A DNA stretch of 51,471 bases from an uncultured Lachnospiraceae bacterium (GTDB lineage Bacteria; Bacillota; Clostridia; Lachnospirales; Lachnospiraceae): contig ONIH01000009.1 of NCBI GenBank assembly GCA_900317825.1, positions 1-51,471 on the forward strand. The letters run 5' to 3'. Shown here piece by piece: positions 17,180 through 24,138 of this stretch. Made by a program: the position numbers and the translations under genes. Each line of letters begins with the position of its first letter. The stretch's first letter is position 1. The notes beneath the pieces are model-generated. The model was not told the origin of the DNA. It made no database searches and saw only the letters and a list, made by a program, of their open reading frames with translations.

Positions 17180-17986
17180 CTATCCGATCCTGCCCACCTG
17201 GCTGGTGGCCATCTCGAGGGTCTCGTCTTCGGCCTGGATCACTTTCTGGCCGGCCTCGTATGCTCGCTGGATTGTGATCATCGAGACCATCTCGTCCACG
17301 ACGTTTACATTCGACGTCTCAAGGGCTCCCTGCTCTATGCGGAAGTTCTGGCCTCTCTGGACTGTCCCGCCATTTACCAGGTCATAAAGGTTCTCGCCGT
17401 ACTTCGCCAGATAATCGGTGTTATTCACGTCCACGACACCGACTGTATCTACTATCTGGTTATTCTGCCAGATGTTCCCGAGTTCATCGACTGTATAAGT
17501 CTGAAGAGGATCGACCCTGACGTAGTTCGCGTTAGATATCTGGCCGGAAGTAGCTCCGTTCATATCCAGCAGGTAATCACCATTTCCTGTGCGGAAGTAT
17601 CCCTGGTTATCTACTGTGAACTCGCCGTCACGGGTGTACTTGATCGAAGTGTTCCCCTGCTTGTCTGTATATGCGATAGCAAAAAGTCCGTCACCGCCAA
17701 TGGCAAGGTTACTTTTCTCATCTGTTATATGGAAACTGCCCTGGCTCCAATCAGTGTATGTCTCGCCGACCTTATCTCCCTGCTGGATGTCTCCCAGCCC
17801 GCGCGCAAAACCGAAATCGCCAGAATCCCTTATCCTTAAAGCCAGCTGTCTGGCGAAAGCCGCGTTCGTCGCGCCTTCCTTCTTATAGCCTACGGTATTC
17901 GAGTTCGCGAGGTTATTACTCATGACATCGAGTCTTCTCTGCTCCTCGATCATCCCGGTCCAGCCGGTATATAATCCTTTAACCAT
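17180..17986 (-). CDS. flgF: Flagellar proximal rod/hook-basal body protein (FlgF-like, FlhO/FlhP type)
   Basis: This 268-residue paralogue of FlgG begins MVKGLYTGWTGMIEEQRRL, with SNNLANSNTVGYKKEG and the C-terminal NVVDEMVSMITIQRAYEAGQK. It is more divergent than FlgG. In Firmicutes such a gene pair (flhO/flhP) stands in for flgF/flgG, so FlgF is the most likely role, although hook-basal body protein is the safe call. It is the first gene of the minus-strand run; a possible sigma-D type promoter lies about 100 bases upstream. Confidence 0.85.
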   Translation of the reverse strand: MVKGLYTGWTGMIEEQRRLDVMSNNLANSNTVGYKKEGATNAAFARQLALRIRDSGDFGFARGLGDIQQGDKVGETYTDWSQGSFHITDEKSNLAIGGDGLFAIAYTDKQGNTSIKYTRDGEFTVDNQGYFRTGNGDYLLDMNGATSGQISNANYVRVDPLQTYTVDELGNIWQNNQIVDTVGVVDVNNTDYLAKYGENLYDLVNGGTVQRGQNFRIEQGALETSNVNVVDEMVSMITIQRAYEAGQKVIQAEDETLEMATSQVGRIG

Positions 17987-18012
17987 TCTCTATGTCGTCT
18001 TTCCCGACGCCT

Positions 18013-18109
18013 CTGGATATCCGTATCCAGTCGCGCCGCCATCTCTATAGAAGTCCGTTTCTATATAAATCGTCCAATCTATGTATCGGACACTTTCCCA
18101 GATATATTA
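18013..18109 (-). promoter_or_regulatory. Leader and possible sigma-D (flagellar) promoter of flgF
   Basis: On the minus strand TAAT (18109-18106), a 14-base spacer and GTCCGATA (18091-18084) resemble the flagellar sigma consensus TAAA-N14/16-GCCGATA. No good sigma-A promoter is seen here. The leader between it and the ATG contains a 7-base hairpin (18013-18019 with 18024-18030). The match is partial, so confidence is low. Confidence 0.35.
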
Positions 18110-18126
18110 CCATATAACAGGAATTT

Positions 18127-18155
18127 TTTACAGTGCAGATTTTTTATGGTATAAT
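18127..18155 (+). promoter_or_regulatory. Promoter of the HAD phosphatase gene
   Basis: TTTACA (18127-18132) and TATAAT (18150-18155) are separated by 17 bases, with an extended -10 TGG just before the TATAAT. The -10 ends only 8 bases before the ATG at 18164, so transcription would begin about 1 to 3 bases ahead of the start codon. No Shine-Dalgarno is present. Confidence 0.8.
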
Positions 18156-18163
18156 CACTAGCT

Positions 18164-18808
18164 ATGAAGTACAGGAATTTATTTTTTGATCTGGACGGAA
18201 CCGTTACAGATTCCGGGAATGCGATAATGAGCTGTGCGAGATACGCTCTCGAAAAAATGGGATATGGCGAAGAGCCTGAAGAAAAGCTGAAGCGATTTAT
18301 CGGGCCATCGCTGATGGATTCGTTCGAACGGCTTTACGGGATGAGCGAAGAGGATGCTACAAAAGCCACTAAGCTCTTCCGCTCGCTGTATGTGGACAAT
18401 AAAATGTACGATGTCACAGTCTATCCTGGCATCCAGGAACTGCTTGGGAAATGCCGCGATGAAGGGCTTAAGACCTTTGTCGTAACCTCAAAAGTCCAGG
18501 CATACGCCGAGCGCATCATCGAAAAAATCGGTCTTGACGGTTACTTTACTTCTATCGTAGGACCAGACCCTACTGACTTCTCATCTGACAAGTCGAGGCT
18601 CATAAACCGCGCCGTTGCCGAATACTCGCTTCAGAAAAAAGAGTGCGTTATGATCGGTGACACCCGCTTCGATATAGAAGGAGCAGTCAAAGCCGGCCTT
18701 GACTCCATAGCTGTCACCTACGGCTACGGAAATCCGACAGAAGTGCAGATGGCACATCCCACCTACATCGCTGATGATGCCGCCGACCTGACAGATATTC
18801 TCCTATAA
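18164..18808 (+). CDS. HAD-family phosphatase (phosphoglycolate phosphatase-like)
   Basis: This 214-residue cytosolic phosphohydrolase has the DxDGT nucleophile motif FFDLDGTVTDSG with Asp9 and Asp11. The motif II Thr lies in FVVTSK, followed by a later Lys, and the acidic motif is MIGDTRFDIEGA. A four-helix cap (about residues 16-85) puts it in HAD subfamily IA, like Gph and PpaX. The substrate is uncertain. It stands alone on the plus strand between two minus-strand blocks, with its own promoter and a strong terminator. The start is fixed by the conserved FFDLDG being only 8 residues in. Confidence 0.85.
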   Translation: MKYRNLFFDLDGTVTDSGNAIMSCARYALEKMGYGEEPEEKLKRFIGPSLMDSFERLYGMSEEDATKATKLFRSLYVDNKMYDVTVYPGIQELLGKCRDEGLKTFVVTSKVQAYAERIIEKIGLDGYFTSIVGPDPTDFSSDKSRLINRAVAEYSLQKKECVMIGDTRFDIEGAVKAGLDSIAVTYGYGNPTEVQMAHPTYIADDAADLTDILL

Positions 18809-18810
18809 AA

Positions 18811-18853
18811 AAGTCTGTCCCCGATAAAAGAAATCGGAGGCAGGCTTCTTTTT
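18811..18853. terminator. Bidirectional terminator between the HAD gene and murI
   Basis: An imperfect stem with G-U pairs (18811-18825 with 18833-18847) is followed by CTTTTTAT on the plus strand and, read the other way, by CTTTTTTAT. It can therefore end both the HAD transcript and the convergent murI transcript. Confidence 0.85.
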
Positions 18854-18861
18854 ATCTATTC

Positions 18862-19710
18862 TCAGCTCAATAACAGTTTTTTACACAGCTCTATCTTAGT
18901 GTCTCTGTCCATAGCGGAGTTCTCGAAGGTCACACGGGAGAGGATCTGGTCATCTGAGAGAGAGTCGGTCGTGCGCTCCTCAGGGAGCAGCAGGCCTGCA
19001 GCGAAGAGGCGGCGGCGCATCTCACGCGCAGTGCCGTTCGCGCCGTCGAAGACCCGGGTGCCGCCGCCGAGAGCTTTTTCTATCTGGTCAGCAACAAATG
19101 GATAATGCGTGCAGCCTGTCACGACAGCATCCATCGGGCCGTACTTTCCGCCAGGAGCATAGTCCTTCAGCAGATCATTTAAAAAGTCCTGAACTTCCTG
19201 TGAGCCCGCTTTTCCGGCCTCGACATACTCCATAAGACCCGGACAGGCAAGCGGATAGACCTCAGCTTCCTCGCCGTATTTTTTGAGCAGGTTCTGGAAT
19301 TTTTCTTCGCGGATCGTCATAGGAGTTGCCATCACAAGCACCTTCGGATGATCCATGAAAGAAACAGCCGGCTTCAGCGCAGGCTCAATTCCTACTATCG
19401 GAAACTCCGGATACTCGAGACGAAGCTGCCGCACAGCCGCAGAAGTCGCGGTGTTGCACGCTATGCAGACGCCTTTAGCACCTTTATCTATGAAATGCTC
19501 CACATGATCTCTCGTCAGCTGCAGCACCTCGTACTTCGACTTCGTACCGTAAGGGGCATTCGCTGAATCCCCGAAAAAATAGAATTTTTCTTTTGGCATG
19601 ACTCTTACGAGTTCGCGCAGCACGGACACTCCGCCTACCCCTGAGTCAAACACAGCCACCGGTCGCTGTTTAGGATCGGTGGCTTTTATAGCTTCAAAAA
19701 TCTCTGCCAT
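18862..19710 (-). CDS. murI: Glutamate racemase
   Basis: It supplies D-glutamate for peptidoglycan precursors. The two catalytic cysteines are visible in CIACNTATS (Cys85) and VVTGCTHYPF (Cys200). The N-terminal VFDSGVGGVSVLREL and FFGDSANAPYG are invariant family motifs. The length of 282 residues is normal. It follows ddl with a 1-base overlap and is the last gene of the cell-wall precursor operon. Confidence 0.96.
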   Translation of the reverse strand: MAEIFEAIKATDPKQRPVAVFDSGVGGVSVLRELVRVMPKEKFYFFGDSANAPYGTKSKYEVLQLTRDHVEHFIDKGAKGVCIACNTATSAAVRQLRLEYPEFPIVGIEPALKPAVSFMDHPKVLVMATPMTIREEKFQNLLKKYGEEAEVYPLACPGLMEYVEAGKAGSQEVQDFLNDLLKDYAPGGKYGPMDAVVTGCTHYPFVADQIEKALGGGTRVFDGANGTAREMRRRLFAAGLLLPEERTTDSLSDDQILSRVTFENSAMDRDTKIELCKKLLLS

Positions 19711-20891
19711 TATTTTACTCCCTTGGCGCCTCCGAAAGACGCTGAGTCCAGGATATTCGTATCGAAAGTGAAGGTCAGGTTCTGGAACTTTCTCGCGCGC
19801 TTCAGAGCCATCTGGATCAGCTCGTCGAGAAGCTGCTCGTAAGGGATTCCCGAAGGCTCCCAGAGATAGAACGAAAGCGACCCCGGGATCGTGTTTATCT
19901 CGTTAAAATAGAGCGAACCATCAGACTCATCGATCATAAAGTCGATACGAACTACGCCGTTGCAGCCTAAAGCCTTGAACGCCCTTACCGCATAATCCTG
20001 GATCTGCTTCGTAGTCTCTTCAGGAAGGTCAGCCGGAATTTTTCTCTGAACAGAAGCCATTCCCTTGGAACCGCCTGACTTGGCACCGTTACTCTCGTAC
20101 TTGTCCTTATATGAGAGAATGTCCTTCGTATGGAAAGGCTCTTCGAGGATTGAAGCCTTCGCACCGCTGTCATCGCCGAGGACAGAGCAGTTTATCTCTT
20201 TGAGCTTCTCGATTCCGTGCTCTACCAGAACGATCGAAGCATATGTAAAAGCGTCGTCTATCGATTTTGTCAGTTCTTCCCTGTTACGGGCCATTGAGAT
20301 GCCGACCGAAGAGCCGGAGTTTACCGGCTTTACGATAGCCGGATAGCCGACTTTTTTCTCAGCAGTGTCCAAGAGTTTTTCCATGTCAGCATAGTCATCC
20401 TCATGGAAGCAGACACAGTCGAGAACAGGGATGTCCACGTCCTTCAGCACGCACTTCTGGATGTACTTGTCCATTCCTACAGCAGCCGAAGTCACGTCGC
20501 ATCCTACAAATGGTACACCGAGTGTCTTTAAAAATCCGACGAGAGTTCCGTCCTCTTCATTCGTTCCATGTACTACCGGGAAAGCGACATCTATTTCGAT
20601 GTCTTTCATGCCTCCGAACATTTTTTTAGGATAAGGCGAGAGGGCTACCTTGTCACCTTCGTTGACCCAGACCACCTTCTGTGAACGGGCGATCAGGCCA
20701 TCGATGTCCTTGTAAGCCTCGATTTTTCCAATATCGTCACCGACATAGAATTCGTTCTGCTTCGTGATATAGACAGGAATCGTCTCGTACTTGTCCGTGT
20801 CGATATTCATCAGTGCCTGAATGCCGGAAATGACCGACACCTCGTGCTCCACGCTCTTTCCCCCGTACATAACAGCTACTCTGGTTTTCAT
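19710..20891 (-). CDS. ddl: D-alanine--D-alanine ligase
   Basis: This ATP-grasp ligase makes the D-Ala-D-Ala dipeptide. The N-terminal VAVMYGGKSVEHEVSVISG, the IVKPVNSGSSVGISMA ATP-binding segment, the VRIDFMIDE and the FNEINTIPGSLSFYLWEPSG C-terminal motif are all typical; the final Asn-Pro of other Ddl enzymes is Asn-Thr here. At 393 residues it is slightly longer than most. Its product is used by the adjacent MurF. A 114-base structured gap separates it from murF. Confidence 0.94.
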   Translation of the reverse strand: MKTRVAVMYGGKSVEHEVSVISGIQALMNIDTDKYETIPVYITKQNEFYVGDDIGKIEAYKDIDGLIARSQKVVWVNEGDKVALSPYPKKMFGGMKDIEIDVAFPVVHGTNEEDGTLVGFLKTLGVPFVGCDVTSAAVGMDKYIQKCVLKDVDIPVLDCVCFHEDDYADMEKLLDTAEKKVGYPAIVKPVNSGSSVGISMARNREELTKSIDDAFTYASIVLVEHGIEKLKEINCSVLGDDSGAKASILEEPFHTKDILSYKDKYESNGAKSGGSKGMASVQRKIPADLPEETTKQIQDYAVRAFKALGCNGVVRIDFMIDESDGSLYFNEINTIPGSLSFYLWEPSGIPYEQLLDELIQMALKRARKFQNLTFTFDTNILDSASFGGAKGVK

Positions 20892-20946
20892 AATTGTCCT
20901 TTCAATTCAATACAGCCTTATAATGAAGTTCTTATCGTTAAGTTCG

Positions 20947-21000
20947 AGCTACGCTTCGCTTGCTCTCACCAATCTCGAAGGACGGCCTCGCTACGTAGCT
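20947..21000. repeat. Hairpin-forming element between murF and ddl
   Basis: AGCTACG and CGTAGCT pair across about 40 bases, and TTCGAG/CTCGAA can pair inside. The stretch is GC-rich compared with the AT-rich bases next to ddl, and there is no T-run. It lies in the transcript between the murF stop and the ddl start. It may be an RNA structural element; no coding content is seen. Confidence 0.45.
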
Positions 21001-21005
21001 TTCGG

Positions 21006-22589
21006 TCAGTATGCGTCTGGAAGATCGTTTTCCAGTAAAATATATTTATGTCCTTCTCCACTTATACCATAAGCGCAGTTCATGGCACCCTGCAGATCCT
21101 CGAACGAGCGAACTTTTGACTCCGGAAATCCTGAGTCTAATGCACCCTTCTTTATCGGGTCGGTGTGTGACATCCGCCCTACCAGCAGGATATAGTCACA
21201 GTTTGCCGCTGCGTAGGTACCGAATTTGTAATTATAGTCTTCTTCCTTGTCTCCCAGCTCCACCATACCCGGCGTCACGAGAATTCTGATACCATCGAAC
21301 ATATGCAGAATCTCGACCGCAGCCTTCGAACCTGCCGGGTTTGAATTATACGCGTCATCGATTATCGTGACATCTCCGCGCTGGATCATCTGAAGGCGGT
21401 GAGGTACCGGTTCTATCCTTCTGACTGGAACCCGCAGTTTTTCAAGAGGAATACCCTGCTCGTGAGCCACAGCAATGGCCCCGCAGACATTTATGACATT
21501 ATGCTCGCCGATAAGTCTCATAGCAAAACGCGCAGTCTCGCCGTCCGGAGCAGTCAGCGTGAACTCGGTTCCGAGAGTCGTCAGCTTCACTTCTGAAGCA
21601 TGGTAACCCTTGTCGCTCTTATATGAATAGAAAACTACTTTTCTCCGATTCGTGTATTCGGCTGCCTTTTCGAGCTCGAATGGATTATCGGCGTTCAGGT
21701 AGATGCGGTTCCCGTCCGGAACAGCGTCGGCCAGTTCGAACTTCGTCTTTACGACATTCTCCTGAGTGTGGAAAGTCTCGAGATGCTGCGGTCCGATACT
21801 AGTGATGATGCCCTCCTGAGGCGGGAACAGATCACAGATTTCTTTTATGTCGTGCACATGCCTTGCACCCATCTCACACAAAAAAATCTGATTCGACGGC
21901 TTCATATGCTCACGGATCGTTCTGACTACACCGAGCGTCGTATTGAAATTCCCCGGAGTGATCAGCACGTCGTAAAAATCCTTCAGAAGCGTATTCAGGT
22001 AATACTTCATCGAAGTCTTTCCGTAGCTTCCGGTTATACCGATTATTTTTATCTGGGGATTCTCCCTGAGGATCCTCTGCGCATCCTTTATATAATGGCG
22101 ATTGATACCGGCTTCGATCGGGTGGTTTATGATGTTACACAGGATCACGACCTCAGGCAGCCAGATCAGGTAGATCTGTGCCCAGAACCACATCTCCTCG
22201 TAGAAAAACACAAAAAGCACCGCATACAGGATCACTATCGTCGCTATAAGACGCTTTACACGGGCAGTCAGGACGAGCTTTTTCTTCGTCTCTGTCCGCC
22301 AGTAAAGCGCATAAGCGAAGATTATCGCGATCGTCCATATGATTGTTATTATGAAAAAAATAAGCTGCACGACCGGCATGTCCCAGATCACCAGGACTAC
22401 CATGAAAAGAGCCAGCGGGTAGAGAAATCTCTGCCTCGTGTCATTCTTCATGAGCCAGCTGTAGAACTCGCCGTTCTTATAGCCGTTCTGCTGGAACATC
22501 TGCAGATTATAATGAAGCCCGAGTATCAGTGCTATCGTAGTCACAAAGAGTAGGACGTACTCGAGCACCAGATCTATAGTGGTCAGCAT
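21006..22589 (-). CDS. murF: Membrane-anchored MurF-type Mur ligase
   Basis: This enzyme adds D-Ala-D-Ala to UDP-MurNAc-tripeptide. The ATP loop is GITGSYGKTS (residues 184-193). Other Mur-ligase features are the GNFNTTLG segment, LCEMGARHVHDIK, HLETF, NADNPF and the C-terminal DDAYNSNPAG. Unlike textbook MurF, the usual UDP-binding N-domain is replaced by about 150 residues with four or five membrane helices (about 4-24, 56-73, 74-96, 112-130, 135-152). Total length is 527. It overlaps the alpha/beta hydrolase gene by 7 bases and precedes ddl, supporting a peptidoglycan role. A related Mur-like amide ligase function is an alternative. Confidence 0.85.
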   Translation of the reverse strand: MLTTIDLVLEYVLLFVTTIALILGLHYNLQMFQQNGYKNGEFYSWLMKNDTRQRFLYPLALFMVVLVIWDMPVVQLIFFIITIIWTIAIIFAYALYWRTETKKKLVLTARVKRLIATIVILYAVLFVFFYEEMWFWAQIYLIWLPEVVILCNIINHPIEAGINRHYIKDAQRILRENPQIKIIGITGSYGKTSMKYYLNTLLKDFYDVLITPGNFNTTLGVVRTIREHMKPSNQIFLCEMGARHVHDIKEICDLFPPQEGIITSIGPQHLETFHTQENVVKTKFELADAVPDGNRIYLNADNPFELEKAAEYTNRRKVVFYSYKSDKGYHASEVKLTTLGTEFTLTAPDGETARFAMRLIGEHNVINVCGAIAVAHEQGIPLEKLRVPVRRIEPVPHRLQMIQRGDVTIIDDAYNSNPAGSKAAVEILHMFDGIRILVTPGMVELGDKEEDYNYKFGTYAAANCDYILLVGRMSHTDPIKKGALDSGFPESKVRSFEDLQGAMNCAYGISGEGHKYILLENDLPDAY

Positions 22590-23359
22590 AGAAAACTCCT
22601 TAAAATCTCTTTAAACTCTCCCGGCTTTCTTAAGAAAGAAAAATGGTCCGTACCCTCAAGCACGTGAAGCTTCGCGTCGGGCATCAGTCTCTCCATATCC
22701 TGCCCATCGGCAAGAGGAGTCGCCGTATCCTGGTCTCCCCAGATAAGACAGGTCTTATACGGTATATCCGGCAGTCTGTAAGTCAGATCGTCATTTACGG
22801 CCTTTACCATACATTTTTTCATCATAGGAGAAGAGTTCCTGTAATCGGCGGAGCCCTGCTGTCCCTGCCATATATCTACTGCATCCTTAAAGAACCAGTA
22901 TATCGGCCCGAAATGAAAAAGTGCCCTCTTGAAATGGTATCTCCTGATGCTTCTCTTCTGCTTCGGAGTCTTCTCCCTCTGAATGCCTGCTGCATCGACC
23001 AGCACTAGTTTTTCTATATCAAAAGTCGACAGTTCATCCTTTGACATGGAGCCCAGCCAGATCATGATCCTGCCGCCAAAACTGTGTCCTATAAGAGTCG
23101 CTTTTCTGATATCAAGCGCCTGCATAAAATGCACGAACCAGGCGGCGAACTCCTCGATGCCCCAGGCCTCCGACGGCTCATCGCTGTCAGAAAAACCAGG
23201 CAGGTTAAACTGGATGACCCTGTACTCGTCGCTTATATCAGCTGCGATAGAATCGTAGAGCTTCATGTCAGTGCCCCAGCCCTGCAGGATCACAGCGGTC
23301 TTCTCACTGTCACCTGTCACCTTATATCTGATATTTTTTCCATCAACTGTTATTTCCAT
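22583..23359 (-). CDS. Alpha/beta hydrolase
   Basis: This 258-residue alpha/beta hydrolase has the nucleophile elbow GHSFGG with Ser93, a likely acid Asp in WGDQDTATPL and His in GTDHFSFL. An oxyanion-like QGWGTD lies after the first strand. No signal peptide is seen, so it is cytosolic. The substrate is unknown. It starts the operon with murF, ddl and murI, which suggests a link to wall precursor metabolism but does not prove it. The ATG at 23359 has no ribosome site and lies within a few bases of the predicted transcription start. Confidence 0.8.
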   Translation of the reverse strand: MEITVDGKNIRYKVTGDSEKTAVILQGWGTDMKLYDSIAADISDEYRVIQFNLPGFSDSDEPSEAWGIEEFAAWFVHFMQALDIRKATLIGHSFGGRIMIWLGSMSKDELSTFDIEKLVLVDAAGIQREKTPKQKRSIRRYHFKRALFHFGPIYWFFKDAVDIWQGQQGSADYRNSSPMMKKCMVKAVNDDLTYRLPDIPYKTCLIWGDQDTATPLADGQDMERLMPDAKLHVLEGTDHFSFLRKPGEFKEILRSFLC

Positions 23360-23368
23360 AGCATAGGT

Positions 23369-23397
23369 ATTCTACCACAAAAAAAAGCAGGTGTCAC
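23369..23397 (-). promoter_or_regulatory. Promoter of the hydrolase-murF-ddl-murI operon
   Basis: On the minus strand GTGACA (23397-23392), a 17-base spacer and TAGAAT (23374-23369) form a good sigma-A promoter with an extended -10 TGG. The -35 lies in the loop of the second terminator of tal. The -10 ends 9 bases before the ATG. Confidence 0.75.
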
Positions 23398-23402
23398 CCT
23401 GC
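23379..23402 (-). terminator. Second terminator downstream of tal
   Basis: On the minus strand GCAGG...CCTGC (23402-23398 with 23391-23387) is followed by eight Ts. It backs up the stronger terminator just upstream and carries the -35 box of the next operon in its loop. Confidence 0.65.
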
Positions 23403-23414
23403 GTTTTATGGACG

Positions 23415-23453
23415 TAAAAAAGGTCGGGAAAAAGCTCACGCTTTTTCCCGACC
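23415..23453 (-). terminator. Strong terminator of the arabinose-phosphoketolase operon
   Basis: There is a perfect 14-base stem (23422-23435 with 23440-23453) with the 4-base loop 23436-23439, followed on the minus strand by TTTTTT. It lies 10 bases after the tal stop codon. Confidence 0.95.
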
Positions 23454-23463
23454 GATCATTCAT

Positions 23464-24120
23464 TTAGTCACCGAAAACAGCCCTGTAGTCGTTCTGGAAC
23501 TTTACGATTCCCTCGTCAGTAAGCGGATGGTGGATCATCTGCTTGATGACTTTATAAGGAACTGTAGCGATATCAGCACCTGCAAGTGCGCACTGCTCTA
23601 CGTGGAGCGGGCTTCTTACAGAAGCGGAGATGATCTGTGCATGAATATCATCGTAGTTCTTAAATATAGTAGCTATCTCTTCGATCAGTCTGAATCCAGG
23701 CTCAGAGATATCATCAAGTCTGCCGAGGAACGGAGATACATAAGTAGCTCCGGCTCTTGCAGCGAGAAGTGCCTGATTGGCTGTAAAAATAAGGGTGCAG
23801 TTGGTCTTGATTCCTTCACTGCTGAGTGTCCTGATAGCCTTGAGACCTTCAGCTGTCATTGGGATCTTTACTACCATATTCGGATGGATGGCTGCGATCT
23901 CACGGCCTTCCTTTATCATGCCATCTGCATCAGTAGTCGTAGCCTTGACCTCGCCTGAAATGGCGCCATCTACGATCTCCGTGATCTCCTTAAGGACTGT
24001 CTTGTAGTCACGGCCTTCCTTTGCGATAAGTGAAGGATTGGTCGTAACACCGGCAAGGATCCCCATGTCATTTGCCTCGCGAATCTCGTCTACATTCGCT
24101 GTGTCAATGAAAAACTTCAT
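23464..24120 (-). CDS. tal: Transaldolase (short TalC/fructose-6-phosphate aldolase-like form)
   Basis: This 218-residue class I aldolase moves a dihydroxyacetone unit between sugar phosphates in the non-oxidative pentose pathway. The start [31 protein letters not shown] and the Schiff-base lysine in [11 protein letters not shown] (about residue 86) identify the short transaldolase group. The C-terminal [15 protein letters not shown] is also conserved. It is the last gene of the ara operon, 18 bases after xfp, with GGAGG before its ATG. Transaldolase versus fructose-6-phosphate aldolase activity cannot be separated with certainty here. Confidence 0.92.
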   Translation of the reverse strand: MKFFIDTANVDEIREANDMGILAGVTTNPSLIAKEGRDYKTVLKEITEIVDGAISGEVKATTTDADGMIKEGREIAAIHPNMVVKIPMTAEGLKAIRTLSSEGIKTNCTLIFTANQALLAARAGATYVSPFLGRLDDISEPGFRLIEEIATIFKNYDDIHAQIISASVRSPLHVEQCALAGADIATVPYKVIKQMIHHPLTDEGIVKFQNDYRAVFGD

Positions 24121-24138
24121 TCTTATAACCTCCTTAAA

